A DNA stretch of 64,000 nucleotides from an uncultured Lachnospiraceae bacterium (lineage in GTDB: Bacteria > Bacillota > Clostridia > Lachnospirales > Lachnospiraceae): NCBI GenBank assembly GCA_946558465.1, contig CAMNTM010000017.1, positions 1 through 64,000 of the forward strand. The letters run 5' to 3'. Of this stretch, positions 43,610 to 54,678 are shown one piece after another. The notes under the pieces are model-generated. The model made no database searches. It saw nothing but the letters and a program-made list of their open reading frames with translations, and was not told the DNA's origin. The first letter of the stretch is position 1, and each line of letters starts with the position of its first letter. A program made the translations under genes and the position numbers.

Positions 43610-44536
43610 TTACTTTTTTGTAAGATTTCTCTGAACACGCTTATACAGCTCCTGAGCTGCATTATAGCCCATCTTTTTCTGCCTGTGGTTAATCGCTGCA
43701 GTCTCAACAATAACCGCAAGATTACGTCCCGGACGTATTGGAAGCTGATGGCATACTACCTTATTTCCAAGAAATTCTGTATGCTGCTCCTCTAATCCCA
43801 TCCTGTCATATTCCTTCTCCCGGTTCCAGTCCTCCAAAGTAATCACAAGATCAATGTTCTGTGTCTCTCTTACACTCTGCACACCGAACAGTGCCTTTAC
43901 ATCTACAATCCCGATACCTCTCAGCTCAATAAAATGTCTTGTAATATCCGGTGCACTTCCTACCAGAGTCTCATCGCTGACTTTCCGAATCTCAACCACA
44001 TCATCACTTACCAGCCGATGTCCTCTCTTAATCAGCTCAAGTGCCGCCTCACTTTTTCCGATACCACTCTCCCCCATAATCAGCACGCCGACACCATATA
44101 CCTCTACAAGTACACCATGAATAGAGATGCAGGGTGCCAGCGCTACGTTTAACCATCTGATAATTTCTGCCGTAAATTCAGAGGTATGCATCTCCGTTGA
44201 AAACAACGGAATATTTGCCTTCTCAGCCTTCTCAACCAGCATTACATCCGGTTTGAGAGCCCGGCAGAAAATCATACACGGCAAATCAAAGGAAAGATAC
44301 TTATCGTAAATCTTGCTCCTTTGTTCCTCGCTTAAGGTCTGCAGATAACTGTACTCTGCATATCCGATAATCTGTACCCTTCTATGATCAAAATTTTCAA
44401 AAAAGCCCGTAAGAGGCAGCGCCGGACGGTTAATGTCCGGAATCATTACACACTTATCTGCCAAATCCACATCCGGCGTAAGATTCTTTAGATCCATCCG
44501 CTCGACCAGTGTCTTCATTGCAACCTTATTTGTCAC
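43610..44536 (-). CDS. hprK: HPr kinase/phosphorylase
   Basis: A 308-residue regulator of carbon catabolite repression. It phosphorylates HPr at Ser46 when ATP and fructose bisphosphate are high, and reverses this with phosphate. The Walker A is IMGESGIGKSEAALEL near residue 155, followed by RGHRLVSDDVVEI. The family signature LRGIGIVDVKALFG is present, as is the N-terminal HprK domain. It lies 80 nt after uvrC and 26 nt before glcK, in the normal Clostridia order. Confidence 0.95.
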   Translation of the reverse strand: MTNKVAMKTLVERMDLKNLTPDVDLADKCVMIPDINRPALPLTGFFENFDHRRVQIIGYAEYSYLQTLSEEQRSKIYDKYLSFDLPCMIFCRALKPDVMLVEKAEKANIPLFSTEMHTSEFTAEIIRWLNVALAPCISIHGVLVEVYGVGVLIMGESGIGKSEAALELIKRGHRLVSDDVVEIRKVSDETLVGSAPDITRHFIELRGIGIVDVKALFGVQSVRETQNIDLVITLEDWNREKEYDRMGLEEQHTEFLGNKVVCHQLPIRPGRNLAVIVETAAINHRQKKMGYNAAQELYKRVQRNLTKK

Positions 44537-44616
44537 TTTATTCCTCTCCTTCTCATCTTCTTATTATAGTTTTTAATTCCTTATGGTTATATTTTTCCTG
44601 CCCTAAGTATAGCACA

Positions 44617-46455
44617 TCAATGGAAAAAATTATATATATCCTTTGCGGATTTTTCATTCATGGAAGGAAGATTTTTTAAATCCTCGACCGCTGCATTTTT
44701 GATTGCATCTATATTTTCAAAATGCCGCATAAGCGCCTTTCTCCTTGCCGGACCTACACCCGGAATATCATCAAGCACCGAATGAACCTGACCCTTGCTG
44801 CGCAGATCTCTGTGAAACGTAATTGCAAACCGATGGGCTTCATCCTGAATCCTGGTAATCAGCCGGAAGCCTTCCGAATTTCTGTCAATTACAATCTCTT
44901 CATTCTTATAATAGAGACCCCTCGTACGATGATAATCATCCTTTACCATACCGCATACTGGAATTCTAAGCTGCAGCTTTTCTAAAACCTCCAGAGCTAC
45001 ATTCACCTGACCCTTGCCGCCATCCATAAGTATTAAATCCGGAAATGCGGTAAAACCGCCCAATTTCTTTCCCTCTTCTTTCTCACGCATTCCATGCTCA
45101 AATCTGCGTGTAAGTACTTCCTCCATACTGGCATAGTCATTGGCTCCCTTAACACCCCGGATTTTAAATTTCCGATAGTCATTCCGCTTAGGCTTTCCAC
45201 GCTCATATACAACCATCGAACCAACAGACGCGAACCCGCTTGTATTCGATATGTCATAAGCCTCCATACGTATAATTCCTTTCAAACCAAGTAGATGCTC
45301 CAGCTCTTTCACAGCTCCGATTGTGCGCCCTTCTTCCCGCTTCAGACGTTCTTTATCTGTAGCAAGCACAAGCTCCGCATTTTTTTCCGCCAGCTCTACA
45401 AGCTTTTCCTTTGTTCCCTTCTTCGGCACTTTGAGATAAACTTTATGTTCTCTCTTATGCGTCAGCCACTCTTCTACTACATCTCTGTCCTCAATCTCCT
45501 CCTGAAGCATCAGCTCTGCCGGAATATAAGGGGTTCCCGCATAAAATTGCTTAATAAAACTGGAAAGTATATCACTTTTTGTCTCTCCCTCGTAAATCTT
45601 TAGATAGAAATGGTCTCGTCCAATCAGGCGTCCTCCTCGTATAAAGAATACCTGTACAACTGCATCCTGTTCTTTTGCTGCAACAGCCAGAATATCTCTA
45701 TCTTCACCTGCCGTATCTGTAATCTTCTGCTTCTGTGCAATTTTCTGTACACTAGTTAGAAGCTCCCGGTACTCGATAGCCTTTTCAAATTCCAGCGCCT
45801 CGGAAGCCCGATCCATATTAGTCTTCAATTCCTTTAATATTAACTCATAGTTCCCGCCAAGAAAACGAAGTACCTCGTCTACTGCCTTCCGGTATTCCTC
45901 CTGAGAAATCAATCCCTGGCAGGGCGCATTGCACTGATGAATATGATAGTTCAGACAAGGCCTCTCCTTCCCCGTATCTGCCGGAAGCCTGCGGCTGCAG
46001 CTTCTTATATGATAAAGCTTTCTTATCAGCTCTATCGTATCCTTCACGGCCCCGGCACTTGTATAAGGGCCGAAATATTTCGATTTATCCTTCCCAATCT
46101 GCCTTGCCAGCATAATTCTGGGAAATGCTTCCTCAACCGTCACCTTGATAAAAGGATACGCCTTATCATCCATCAGCATGGTATTATACTTTGGTCTGTG
46201 CTCCTTAATCAGGTTGCATTCTAAAACCAGCGCTTCCAGCTCCGAATCTGTTACAATATACTCAAACCGAGTAATGTGCGTCACCATCTGCTCGATCTTA
46301 ACTCCTTTGTTCCGACTGCTCTGAAAATACTGCCGCACCCGGTTTTTCAAACTGACGGCTTTCCCAACATAAATAATATGGTCTGATTCATCATGCATAA
46401 TATATACGCCGGGACGGGCCGGAAGTTTTTTTAATTCCTCTTGAATATCGAACAT
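44617..46455 (-). CDS. uvrC: Excinuclease ABC subunit C
   Basis: A 612-residue nucleotide-excision repair nuclease. GIY-YIG domain at the N-terminus ([10 protein letters not shown] and [18 protein letters not shown]), UVR domain near residue 205, RNase H-like C-terminal nuclease ([20 protein letters not shown], then [12 protein letters not shown]), and helix-hairpin-helix motifs at the end ([16 protein letters not shown]). The length is normal. No LexA box was found immediately upstream. Confidence 0.96.
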   Translation of the reverse strand: MFDIQEELKKLPARPGVYIMHDESDHIIYVGKAVSLKNRVRQYFQSSRNKGVKIEQMVTHITRFEYIVTDSELEALVLECNLIKEHRPKYNTMLMDDKAYPFIKVTVEEAFPRIMLARQIGKDKSKYFGPYTSAGAVKDTIELIRKLYHIRSCSRRLPADTGKERPCLNYHIHQCNAPCQGLISQEEYRKAVDEVLRFLGGNYELILKELKTNMDRASEALEFEKAIEYRELLTSVQKIAQKQKITDTAGEDRDILAVAAKEQDAVVQVFFIRGGRLIGRDHFYLKIYEGETKSDILSSFIKQFYAGTPYIPAELMLQEEIEDRDVVEEWLTHKREHKVYLKVPKKGTKEKLVELAEKNAELVLATDKERLKREEGRTIGAVKELEHLLGLKGIIRMEAYDISNTSGFASVGSMVVYERGKPKRNDYRKFKIRGVKGANDYASMEEVLTRRFEHGMREKEEGKKLGGFTAFPDLILMDGGKGQVNVALEVLEKLQLRIPVCGMVKDDYHRTRGLYYKNEEIVIDRNSEGFRLITRIQDEAHRFAITFHRDLRSKGQVHSVLDDIPGVGPARRKALMRHFENIDAIKNAAVEDLKNLPSMNEKSAKDIYNFFH

Positions 46456-46585
46456 CTCAATCTCCTCAAAGTATTCTGTCTGTATCCTCTATCATTTTAC
46501 CCTGAAAAAAAATTTACTGCAAGACAGGATTTGAGCTGTTCAAAAAAGTAGTTATCCCTGATAAACTTACTCACATAAACATTCA

Positions 46586-46611
46586 CGGGACCTGTCAGCC
46601 GACAGGTCCCG
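46586..46611 (-). terminator. Terminator-like hairpin after ftsH
   Basis: A perfect 11-bp stem (46586-46596 with 46601-46611) and AGCC loop begins 10 nt past the ftsH stop. The following minus-strand T-tract is weak. Confidence 0.6.
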
Positions 46612-46620
46612 CATCCTCTT

Positions 46621-48528
46621 CTAGGAAGTCGGTGACATTGCAATACGCTCTTCCGTCTCTTTCTTTTCTTCCGGATTAATTCCTTCCACTTCATGAAATA
46701 TCTTCATAAATTCTTTTCCGGTAATCGTCTCCTTTTCTATCAGGAAATCCGCAATCTTATCCAGCGAAGGCCTATGCTCTGATAAAAGCCGCTTTGCCTC
46801 TTCATAAGATTCCTTCAGCATCTTCATAACTTCTTTGTCAATTTCTGATGCTGTAGCCTGTCCGCAATTGCTCACAGGTCTCCCATCCAAATATTTATTT
46901 TGAATAGACTCCAGACCGATAAGTCCGAATTTCTCACTCATTCCATACTGCGTAATCATCGCTCTTGCTATCTTCGTTGCTTTTTCAATATCATTGGAAG
47001 CACCAGTCGTTACTGTCTCAAATACAATTTCCTCTGCTGCGCGTCCCGCCAAAGCTCCTACCAGCATCGCTTCCAGCTCTTTTTTAGTATTCAGGAATTT
47101 TTCTTCCTCCGGAGTCTGCATAACATATCCAAGTGCACCCATCGTACGAGGAACAATTGTAATCTTCTGAACCGGCTCGGCATCCTTTTGAAGAGCACTT
47201 ACTAATGCATGCCCAACCTCATGATAGGATACGATCCGCCGTTCCTCCTGGCTCATAATACGATCCTTCTTTTCCTTTCCTACCAGTACTACCTCAACTG
47301 CTTCAAATAAATCATTTTGACAAACTGCATTTCTTCCATTCTTTACTGCATTGATAGCTGCCTCATTAATCATATTTGCGAGGTCCGAACCAACTGCACC
47401 AGATGTAGCAAGAGCAATTGCATCCAAATCTACCGTCTCATCCATCCGGACATCCTTTGAATGCACCTTCAGTACATCTACTCTTCCTTTAAGGTCTGGT
47501 TTTTCTACAATAATCCGCCGGTCAAAGCGTCCTGGTCTGAGAAGCGCCGGATCTAAAATCTCCGGACGATTCGTAGCCGCCAGAAGTACCAGTCCCTTAT
47601 TACTCTCAAAGCCATCCATCTCCGCCAGTAGCTGATTCAAGGTCTGCTCTCTCTCATCATTGCTCCCTAGCTGATTGTCCCTGCTCTTACCGATAGCATC
47701 AATCTCATCTATAAATATAATACAAGGCGCCATCTGCTGAGCCTGCTTAAACAAATCACGAACTCTGGACGCTCCCACACCTACATACATCTCTACAAAC
47801 GCAGACCCGCTCAAAGAAAAAAACGGAACCTTCGCTTCCCCTGCAACAGCCTTTGCCAGCAACGTCTTGCCGGTTCCCGGAGGTCCTACTAAAAGCGCTC
47901 CCTTCGGAAGCTTCGCTCCGACACTGGTATATTTCCCCGGATTATGCAGAAAATCTACAACCTCCTGCAAGGATTCCTTTGCCTCATCCTGTCCGGCAAC
48001 ATCCTTGAAGGTAACTCCGGTCTGCTTTTCCACATACATCTTGGCATTGCTTTTTCCGACCCCCATGATTCCGCCGCCCTTCGACACCTTTCTCGTCATC
48101 CACACCATCAGGCCGACTAACAGGAAAAGCGGTATCATGGAGATAACTGTCTGCATAATAATCATTGACGTAGTATCCGGAATTTCCTGTTTATATTCCA
48201 CTCCGGCTTTATATAGTCTGTTCGACAGGCTTTCGTCCCGCATTGCTCCTGTATAATATTCCTTTGCAGTCCGCTCGCCATCCTCCTTCTTCGCAGTAAT
48301 GACCAGCCGGTCACTCTGTACTTCTACCTTATCTACCTTTCGTTCCTCGACCATCTTAAGGAACTCATTGTAGGTAATCTCATCATCTGAACCAGTTCCG
48401 CGGAACTGATATAATGCAAGCACCATAATTGCCGTAAGAAAAGTAACGAAAACGATAAAAGAGAATCCCTGCTTGTTGTTCCTGTTGGGATTCTGATTAT
48501 TCTGATTATTTCTATTCTGGTTGTCCAT
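46621..48528 (-). CDS. ftsH: ATP-dependent zinc metalloprotease FtsH
   Basis: A 635-residue membrane-bound AAA+ protease for membrane and regulatory protein turnover. A Asn/Gln-rich start is followed by two transmembrane helices around an extracytoplasmic segment, the AAA+ domain (Walker [12 protein letters not shown], Walker [10 protein letters not shown]), and M41 peptidase with HEVGH in [10 protein letters not shown]. The ATG at 48528 sits 5 nt after AGGAGGAG; the ATG at 48591 is not preferred. A good promoter lies at 48554-48582, back to back with that of the DUF1846 gene. Confidence 0.96.
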   Translation of the reverse strand: MDNQNRNNQNNQNPNRNNKQGFSFIVFVTFLTAIMVLALYQFRGTGSDDEITYNEFLKMVEERKVDKVEVQSDRLVITAKKEDGERTAKEYYTGAMRDESLSNRLYKAGVEYKQEIPDTTSMIIMQTVISMIPLFLLVGLMVWMTRKVSKGGGIMGVGKSNAKMYVEKQTGVTFKDVAGQDEAKESLQEVVDFLHNPGKYTSVGAKLPKGALLVGPPGTGKTLLAKAVAGEAKVPFFSLSGSAFVEMYVGVGASRVRDLFKQAQQMAPCIIFIDEIDAIGKSRDNQLGSNDEREQTLNQLLAEMDGFESNKGLVLLAATNRPEILDPALLRPGRFDRRIIVEKPDLKGRVDVLKVHSKDVRMDETVDLDAIALATSGAVGSDLANMINEAAINAVKNGRNAVCQNDLFEAVEVVLVGKEKKDRIMSQEERRIVSYHEVGHALVSALQKDAEPVQKITIVPRTMGALGYVMQTPEEEKFLNTKKELEAMLVGALAGRAAEEIVFETVTTGASNDIEKATKIARAMITQYGMSEKFGLIGLESIQNKYLDGRPVSNCGQATASEIDKEVMKMLKESYEEAKRLLSEHRPSLDKIADFLIEKETITGKEFMKIFHEVEGINPEEKKETEERIAMSPTS

Positions 48529-48553
48529 TTTTCTCCTCCTGTACCACACTTTC

Positions 48554-48582
48554 ATTATACGGACAGGGTAGTTAGAAATCAA
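48554..48582 (-). promoter_or_regulatory. Sigma-A promoter of ftsH
   Basis: On the minus strand TTGATT (48577-48582) and TATAAT (48554-48559) are 17 bp apart. Confidence 0.65.
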
Positions 48583-48601
48583 TAAAAACATTATGAAAAG
48601 A

Positions 48602-48631
48602 TTGTAAACTCCCTATATCCTGTAGTATACT
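48602..48631 (+). promoter_or_regulatory. Promoter of the DUF1846 gene
   Basis: TTGTAA (48602-48607) and TATACT (48626-48631) are 18 bp apart, 57 nt upstream of the ATG at 48689. Confidence 0.5.
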
Positions 48632-48688
48632 TGGAATATGGTTATTTTATAAAAGGAATAAATTTGAATGAACTAAAGGGGAATTTTT

Positions 48689-50182
48689 ATGGAAATCGGA
48701 TTTGACAACGAAAAATATCTTCAGATGCAGTCTTCTCATATCAGAGAACGCATCAGCCACTTTGACAATAAACTTTACTTAGAATTCGGAGGAAAACTTT
48801 TTGACGACTACCACGCTTCCCGCGTGCTGCCCGGTTTTCAGCCGGACAGTAAGCTTCGTATGCTGAAGCAGCTGTCCGGCCATGCAGAGATTATTATTGC
48901 CATCAGCGCTGAAGATATTGAAAAAAATAAAATCCGCGGCGACTTGGGAATTACCTATGACTCTGATGTACTTCGCCTTATAGAAATCTACCACAATCAG
49001 GGACTTCTTGTGGGAAGTGTTGTCATCACTAAATACAGTGGACAGGAAAGTGCACGTCTGTTTAAAAAACGATTGAAAAAGATGGGAATCCAAGTATATA
49101 GACATTACCCTATTCCCGGCTATCCTACCAACATTCCGTATATTGTCAGTGATGAAGGTTATGGAAAAAATGATTATATAGAAACTACCCGGCCGCTGGT
49201 AGTTGTAACCGCTCCCGGACCGGGGAGCGGGAAAATGGCCGTCTGTCTCTCACAACTCTATCATGAACACAAAAGAGGGATCCACGCCGGATATGCCAAA
49301 TACGAAACTTTTCCTGTCTGGAATATTCCGCTTAAGCATCCGGTCAATCTCGCTTACGAGGCTGCCACTGCGGATTTAAATGATGTAAATATGATTGACC
49401 CGTTTCATCTGGAAGCCTACAACGAAACTACCGTAAATTATAACCGGGATGTAGAAATTTTCCCTGTCTTGAACGCTATTTTCGAACGAATTTACGGGGC
49501 AAGCCCTTACAAATCTCCCACAGACATGGGAGTAAATATGGCTGGAAACTGTATCTGCAATGATGAAGTATGCAAAGAAGCCTCCAAACAGGAAATTATC
49601 CGCAGATATTACGCCTCTCTGAGACGTCTTCTCATCGGCGAATGCCCGGACGAAGAGGTTCTTAAATTAGAAATGCTCATGAATCAGTCCGGAATTACCA
49701 TTCATGACCGTTCTGTCGTGGACGCCGCCTTAAATCGTGAAAAGGAATCTGGCGGCCCGGCCGCTGCTCTTCTCCTTCACAATGGACGAATGATTACCGG
49801 GAAAACTTCTTCTCTTCTTGGAGCATCAGCCGCCCTCCTTTTAAATGCCCTAAAAGAACTGGCTGGTATCAACCATAAGCAGCATGTTATTTCCCCGGAA
49901 GCCATAGAACCGATTCAGAAGCTTAAAACGCAGTATTTAGGAAGCCGGAATCCCAGATTACATACAGATGAAGTTTTGATTGCACTCTCAGTAAGTGCCG
50001 CCTCGGACTCGGCAGCACAGCTGGCTCTTGACCAGATTCCGAAACTTAAAGGCTGCCAGGCACATACCTCTGTTATGGTAAGCTCTGTGGATATGAAACA
50101 ATTCCAAAAGCTTTCCATACAGGCAACCTATGAAGCAAAATATGAAAAAAAACCTGTTTTTTTTAATGAAAGGGAGGTATAA
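48689..50182 (+). CDS. UPF0371/DUF1846 family protein
   Basis: A 497-residue cytoplasmic protein matching UPF0371, which is common in Firmicutes and without a settled function. Features include a glycine-rich TAPGPGSGKMAVCLSQLY loop (about residue 172), a cysteine cluster (NCICNDEVCKEASKQ, about residue 288), and a C-terminal region ending with RNPRLHTDEVLIALSVSAAS. The P-loop-like segment and shared fold with nucleotide-binding proteins suggest ligand binding, but no activity can be assigned. Spacing to pyrG is 83 nt with its own leader, so they may be separate units. Confidence 0.9.
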   Translation: MEIGFDNEKYLQMQSSHIRERISHFDNKLYLEFGGKLFDDYHASRVLPGFQPDSKLRMLKQLSGHAEIIIAISAEDIEKNKIRGDLGITYDSDVLRLIEIYHNQGLLVGSVVITKYSGQESARLFKKRLKKMGIQVYRHYPIPGYPTNIPYIVSDEGYGKNDYIETTRPLVVVTAPGPGSGKMAVCLSQLYHEHKRGIHAGYAKYETFPVWNIPLKHPVNLAYEAATADLNDVNMIDPFHLEAYNETTVNYNRDVEIFPVLNAIFERIYGASPYKSPTDMGVNMAGNCICNDEVCKEASKQEIIRRYYASLRRLLIGECPDEEVLKLEMLMNQSGITIHDRSVVDAALNREKESGGPAAALLLHNGRMITGKTSSLLGASAALLLNALKELAGINHKQHVISPEAIEPIQKLKTQYLGSRNPRLHTDEVLIALSVSAASDSAAQLALDQIPKLKGCQAHTSVMVSSVDMKQFQKLSIQATYEAKYEKKPVFFNEREV

Positions 50183-50265
50183 TTTTAACATGTTTGGGGG
50201 ACATGCAGGTATGCTCTGCGAGTGGAAAGGTCATTGAATGTACATAGACACTTAAGGAGGAAATT

Positions 50266-51870
50266 ATGGCAGTAAAATATGTTTTTGTTACAGGCGGTGT
50301 AGTATCGGGATTAGGCAAAGGAATTACAGCGGCCTCTCTTGGACGGCTTCTAAAAGCCCGCGGCTATACTGTAACCATGCAAAAGTTTGATCCCTACATC
50401 AACGTTGATCCCGGAACCATGAATCCTATCCAGCATGGAGAAGTATTTGTAACTGACGACGGGGCTGAGACAGACCTGGATTTAGGACATTATGAGCGCT
50501 TCATAGACGAAAGCCTCAGCAGACATTCCAACGTGACCACCGGTAAGATATACTGGTCTGTACTTCAGAAAGAACGACGCGGAGACTTTGGCGGAGGTAC
50601 CGTCCAGGTTATTCCTCACATAACAAATGAAATTAAATCTCGTTTTTACAGGAATCCCGCAGCTCAAAACACAGAGGTTGCTATCATTGAAGTGGGCGGA
50701 ACCGTCGGTGATATTGAGAGCCAGCCCTTTCTGGAAGCAATCCGACAGTTTCAGCACGATAAGGGACACGAAAATGTCATTTTAATTCATGTCACTCTGA
50801 TTCCATATCTAAAAGCCTCCCAGGAAATGAAGACCAAACCTACACAGGCAAGCGTAAAAGAGCTTCAGAGCATGGGCATCCGACCCGATATTATTGTATG
50901 CCGTTCTGAGTACCCGCTTAATATTACTATCCGCAATAAAATTGCTCTTTTCTGCAATGTTCCGGCCAGCCACGTTCTGCAGAATCTGGACGTAGAATAT
51001 CTATATGAAGCTCCACTTGCAATGGAACAGGAAAATCTGGCAGGTGTCGTATGTGAATGTCTGGACCTGGCCTGTCCCAAACCAAATTTAAAAGATTGGT
51101 CAGAGATGGTTGACTATCTGAAGCACCCGACCACAGAGGTATCTATAGCTCTAGTCGGAAAATACATTCAGCTTCACGACGCTTATATCAGTGTTGTAGA
51201 GGCTTTAAAGCACGGCGGTATTTTCAGCCATGCCACTGTGAATATCAAATGGATTGATTCCGAAACCATCACAGCAGAAAACGTAGAAAATCGGTTAGGA
51301 GATGTAAGCGGTATTCTTGTTCCCGGTGGTTTCGGACACCGCGGAATCGACGGAAAGCTTGAAGCAATCAAATATGCGCGTACACATGGAATTCCTTTCC
51401 TCGGCCTCTGCCTCGGAATGCAGCTTGCTATCGTAGAATTTTCAAGAAATGTATTGGGACATCACGACGCCCACAGCACTGAGCTGAACCCAGACACTAC
51501 ACATCCGGTTATCCATATCATGCCGGAGCAAATCGGAATCGAGGATATCGGCGGCACTCTGCGGCTAGGCTCTTATCCCTGCATTTTAGATCCGACTTCA
51601 AAAGCTTACCGGCTGTACGGTACGGCAGAAATTAAAGAACGTCACCGCCATCGCTACGAGGTAAATAATGACTACCGAGATGCTCTTGCCTCACACGGAA
51701 TGCTTCTCTCTGGTCTCTCTCCCGACGGACACATTGTAGAAATGATCGAACTTCCAGAGCATCCCTGGTTCATCGCCACACAGGCACATCCAGAGCTCAA
51801 ATCCCGGCCCAACAGACCCCATCCACTTTTTAAAGGATTTATCGAAGCGGCTCTGAAATACCGTGTTTAG
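50266..51870 (+). CDS. pyrG: CTP synthase
   Basis: A 534-residue enzyme converting UTP and glutamine to CTP. The synthetase domain starts [17 protein letters not shown], with the ATP-binding and Mg sites. The glutaminase domain has the nucleophile in [16 protein letters not shown] and His/Glu in the segment around [14 protein letters not shown]. Length is typical. AGGAGG precedes the ATG. It is regulated in Firmicutes by attenuation at a run of early Gs; the short leader here shows no such G-run or clear terminator, so that mode is not supported. Confidence 0.97.
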   Translation: MAVKYVFVTGGVVSGLGKGITAASLGRLLKARGYTVTMQKFDPYINVDPGTMNPIQHGEVFVTDDGAETDLDLGHYERFIDESLSRHSNVTTGKIYWSVLQKERRGDFGGGTVQVIPHITNEIKSRFYRNPAAQNTEVAIIEVGGTVGDIESQPFLEAIRQFQHDKGHENVILIHVTLIPYLKASQEMKTKPTQASVKELQSMGIRPDIIVCRSEYPLNITIRNKIALFCNVPASHVLQNLDVEYLYEAPLAMEQENLAGVVCECLDLACPKPNLKDWSEMVDYLKHPTTEVSIALVGKYIQLHDAYISVVEALKHGGIFSHATVNIKWIDSETITAENVENRLGDVSGILVPGGFGHRGIDGKLEAIKYARTHGIPFLGLCLGMQLAIVEFSRNVLGHHDAHSTELNPDTTHPVIHIMPEQIGIEDIGGTLRLGSYPCILDPTSKAYRLYGTAEIKERHRHRYEVNNDYRDALASHGMLLSGLSPDGHIVEMIELPEHPWFIATQAHPELKSRPNRPHPLFKGFIEAALKYRV

Positions 51871-51959
51871 TATATATACTGTCTGTCAAAAAGTGAAAAA
51901 GGCTATAGATGCATCAATACAGTAATGAATAATATGCCGGTTTAACAGGAGAATTTTAC

Positions 51960-52628
51960 ATGGGATTATTAAAAAAATTTTATAAAAACAAAAAAAACGA
52001 AGCGAAACAAGACGAACTCTTCTGTCCTGGATGGGAGGCAATAGATAAGGAATGCAGAAGAGTCTTTCCACATTCTAGAGAACCTGCACATCATTATGCC
52101 TCTTTAATAAAATGGGCGCTTGGCGGAAACGACCCTCTTGACGGCATAAGCATTTATGACGGCGGAAAATACTGGCATTTTGTAACCTTCGGCTTGTCTG
52201 AATTATACGAAAAGGAATCTGATAATACAGAAATCAGCGGCTGCGGTATGGAATTTACCTTTAAGCTCAAAAAAGACGATTACGAAAATACCGAAGCAGA
52301 AATAAAATGCATATGTGGAATCCTGCAGTCTATCGCAAGAATAACCTTTACAAAGGGTGAAATTTTTAATGCCTACGAATATCTATACACCGGACAGACA
52401 GAGGGAATAGACAGTAAGATGCAGTCTAATATCACAGGCTTTATCACAATACCGGACAACGATTTCAGGACAATCGATACTCCCCACGGAAAATTAAAGT
52501 TTATCGAATTTATAGGCGTCACACATCGTGAACTGCTGGCCATCCGGAATCATGAATTAGATGTAAAGGAATTATATAAAAAAATAGGCAGTGATATTAC
52601 AGATTATAACAGAAAATCCGTTGAATAA
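51960..52628 (+). CDS. Suppressor-of-fused (SUFU) domain protein
   Basis: A 222-residue soluble protein with a SUFU-like domain (about 25-195), including ALGGNDPLDGISIYDGG and the central YWHFVTFGLSELYEKE. In bacteria SUFU-domain proteins often serve as immunity or accessory proteins of polymorphic toxin systems, but no toxin gene is adjacent here. An initial basic segment (KKFYKNKKNEAKQD) is unusual. It follows pyrG by 89 nt with its own AGGAG. No function is proposed. Confidence 0.85.
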   Translation: MGLLKKFYKNKKNEAKQDELFCPGWEAIDKECRRVFPHSREPAHHYASLIKWALGGNDPLDGISIYDGGKYWHFVTFGLSELYEKESDNTEISGCGMEFTFKLKKDDYENTEAEIKCICGILQSIARITFTKGEIFNAYEYLYTGQTEGIDSKMQSNITGFITIPDNDFRTIDTPHGKLKFIEFIGVTHRELLAIRNHELDVKELYKKIGSDITDYNRKSVE

Positions 52629-52637
52629 ACTGCTCAA

Positions 52638-52667
52638 TAAAAAATGCCGGACTAAAAACCGGACATC
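52638..52667 (-). terminator. Terminator after the acyl-CoA ligase gene
   Basis: A short GC stem (CCGG core with flanking pairs and one bulge) is followed on the minus strand by TTTTTT. It lies about 110 nt past the stop and next to a second, longer hairpin. Confidence 0.5.
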
Positions 52668-52680
52668 TTAAAAACAAATA

Positions 52681-52745
52681 AAATATGGGAACCGGCAATG
52701 TGAAAGACTTCGTGTCTGCTGCTTATTTATGCCGTTCCCATATTT
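52681..52745. terminator. Bidirectional hairpin between SUFU and acyl-CoA ligase genes
   Basis: A 16-bp stem with one bulge (52681-52697 with 52730-52745) and a 32-nt loop sits between convergent genes. Both flanks are A/T-rich, so it could end transcripts from either side. Confidence 0.6.
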
Positions 52746-52775
52746 TTGACTTCTTAGCTATTACCGCCACTCCTT

Positions 52776-54416
52776 TTATCCCCGGTTCTGTGCCTCTACC
52801 AGATGTGCCGCACCATACATCTCACGCAGCTTCGGTTTCTCAATCTTACCGGTCGCATTACGCGGAACATCTGCAAAAATAATCTTACGGGGCCTCTTAT
52901 ATCTTGGAAGCTTTTTGCAAAACTTGTTTATCTCCTCTTCTGTACATATAATTCCAGGCTTCAGAGAAATAATCGCCGCAGAAATCTCACCCAGACGCTG
53001 ATCTGGAAGACCGATTACCGCCACATCTAAAATCGCATCATTCGTCCTCAGAAAATCCTCAATCTGTACTGGATAAATATTTTCTCCTCCGCTGATGATG
53101 ACATCTTTCTTACGGTCAACAAGAAAGATAAAGCCCTCTTCATCTTCCATCGCCATATCTCCGGTATAAAGCCATCCGTCATGGAGTACCTCCTCTGTCG
53201 CTTTTGGATCATTATAATAGCACACCATCACTCCCGGCCCCTTTACCGCAAGCTCCCCGGCAGTACCTCTTTTCACCTCTTCTCCATTTTCATCTATAAT
53301 CTTTGTCTCCCAGCCATAGCCGGCCTTACCGATAGCTCCCACCTTATGGATATTGTCAACACCTAGATGTACACAGCCCGGACCGATGGACTCGCTGAGA
53401 CCGTAATTTGTATCATACTGATGATTTGGGAAATATTCCTTCCAATGCTTAATCATACTCGGCGGCACCGGCTGTGCGCCGATATGCATCAGGCGCCACT
53501 GCTCAAGCTGATACATCTCCAGCTTAATCTTACCGCTGTCAAGAGCCAGCAGTAAATCCTGCGCCCACGGAACAAGAAGCCACACAATCGTACATTTCTC
53601 CTCAGAGACCGCCCGAAGAATAAATTCCGGGTTTGTCCCCTTCAAAAGTACAGCCTTTCCACCTGTTAAAAAGCTCCCGAACCAATGCATCTTTGCTCCG
53701 GTGTGATATAACGGCGGAATGCATAAAAACACATCCTCCTTTGTCTGTCCATGATGATTCTGCTCTACCTTTGCAGAATGCATCAGTGATTGGTGGGTAT
53801 GTAAAATTGCCTTCGGAAAGCCCGTCGTTCCTGATGAAAAGTAAATGGCCGCATAATCCTCATCATTGATATCTATCTTCGGAGACTGACTGGAACAGTT
53901 AGCCGTGTGCATCGTATAATCCTCTGCAAAACCAGGACATCCATCTCCTACATAATATAGAAGGCGCCCCTTACTAATCTCATCAGCCACCTCTTCCACA
54001 CGCCCGATAAATTCCGGCCCAAATACTAAAATATCCGCCTCTGCAAGCTCTACACAATATTTAATCTCCTCTGCAGAATAACGGAAATTAAGCGGCACTG
54101 CAAGCGCGCCTGTCTTTAAAATCCCAAAATAAATCGGAAGCCATTCCAGACAATTCATAAGAAGAATTGCTACCTTATCGCCTTTTTGAATTCCTCTTTC
54201 CAAAAGCAGATTGGCAAAACGGTTTGCCTTTTCATTGAATACATTCCAGGTAATCTCACGTCGATAATAGGATGCTCTCACCGGCTCTATCAGCTCATAT
54301 TCCTTCCAGGTAACCTTCCTTGTTTCCGGCATCTCTGGATTAATCTCCACAAGACATACGTCCTCCCCGTATAAACGGCAGTTTTTTTCTAAAATATCTG
54401 TAATAGGCATTTTCAA
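52776..54416 (-). CDS. Class I adenylate-forming acyl-CoA ligase
   Basis: A 546-residue AMP-forming ligase. The P-loop motif is YFSSGTTGFPKAILHTHQSL (about residue 195); the later YTGDMAMEDEEGFIFLVDRK carries the conserved Asp/Arg; and the C-terminal catalytic Lys is in RNATGKIEKPKLRE. It activates a carboxylate with ATP for CoA transfer. The substrate is unknown; fatty or bile-acid-type substrates are possible, but no operon partner helps. It stands alone between a SUFU gene and tRNA-Ala. Confidence 0.9.
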   Translation of the reverse strand: MKMPITDILEKNCRLYGEDVCLVEINPEMPETRKVTWKEYELIEPVRASYYRREITWNVFNEKANRFANLLLERGIQKGDKVAILLMNCLEWLPIYFGILKTGALAVPLNFRYSAEEIKYCVELAEADILVFGPEFIGRVEEVADEISKGRLLYYVGDGCPGFAEDYTMHTANCSSQSPKIDINDEDYAAIYFSSGTTGFPKAILHTHQSLMHSAKVEQNHHGQTKEDVFLCIPPLYHTGAKMHWFGSFLTGGKAVLLKGTNPEFILRAVSEEKCTIVWLLVPWAQDLLLALDSGKIKLEMYQLEQWRLMHIGAQPVPPSMIKHWKEYFPNHQYDTNYGLSESIGPGCVHLGVDNIHKVGAIGKAGYGWETKIIDENGEEVKRGTAGELAVKGPGVMVCYYNDPKATEEVLHDGWLYTGDMAMEDEEGFIFLVDRKKDVIISGGENIYPVQIEDFLRTNDAILDVAVIGLPDQRLGEISAAIISLKPGIICTEEEINKFCKKLPRYKRPRKIIFADVPRNATGKIEKPKLREMYGAAHLVEAQNRG

Positions 54417-54591
54417 TCCCCTTCCTTGCTTTAACGCGTCTACCCATTAAAGTAAATGATACCGAATTTAAAGAGGAATGTCAATTGATATACATGAAAT
54501 TCATTTTAAAAATTTTCCGGATACTTTCCACACTTTCCGGACTTGGATAGATTTTTTTAATCTCGTACTTTTTTTCTAATTTCGATTGTGT

Positions 54592-54597
54592 TATAAT
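54592..54597 (+). promoter_or_regulatory. Extended -10 of tRNA-Ala
   Basis: TG-T-TATAAT (hexamer 54592-54597) lies 8 nt before the mature tRNA start, so the primary transcript begins close to the tRNA 5' end. The rest of 54417-54605 shows no gene. Confidence 0.6.
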
Positions 54598-54605
54598 CTA
54601 TATAT

Positions 54606-54678
54606 GGGGTATTAGCGCAGCTGGGAGCGCGCAACATTCGCATTGTTGAGGCCACGGGTTCGAATCCCGTATACTCCA
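54606..54678 (+). tRNA. tRNA-Ala (anticodon CGC)
   Basis: A full cloverleaf: acceptor arms GGGGTAT/ATACTCC with the alanine identity pair G3-U70, D-arm GCGC/GCGC, anticodon stem CAACA/TGTTG with loop TTCGCAT (anticodon CGC, decoding GCG), 5-nt variable loop, and T-arm ACGGG-TTCGAAT-CCCGT. Discriminator A73 is present; CCA is not encoded. tRNA-Ala with CGC is uncommon in bacteria, where GGC and TGC are the norm. It is a single gene, not in a cluster. Confidence 0.93.

Noticed and set aside
50183-50265. pyrG attenuator with G-run leader
   Set aside because: No early G-run and no terminator hairpin are seen in the short leader.
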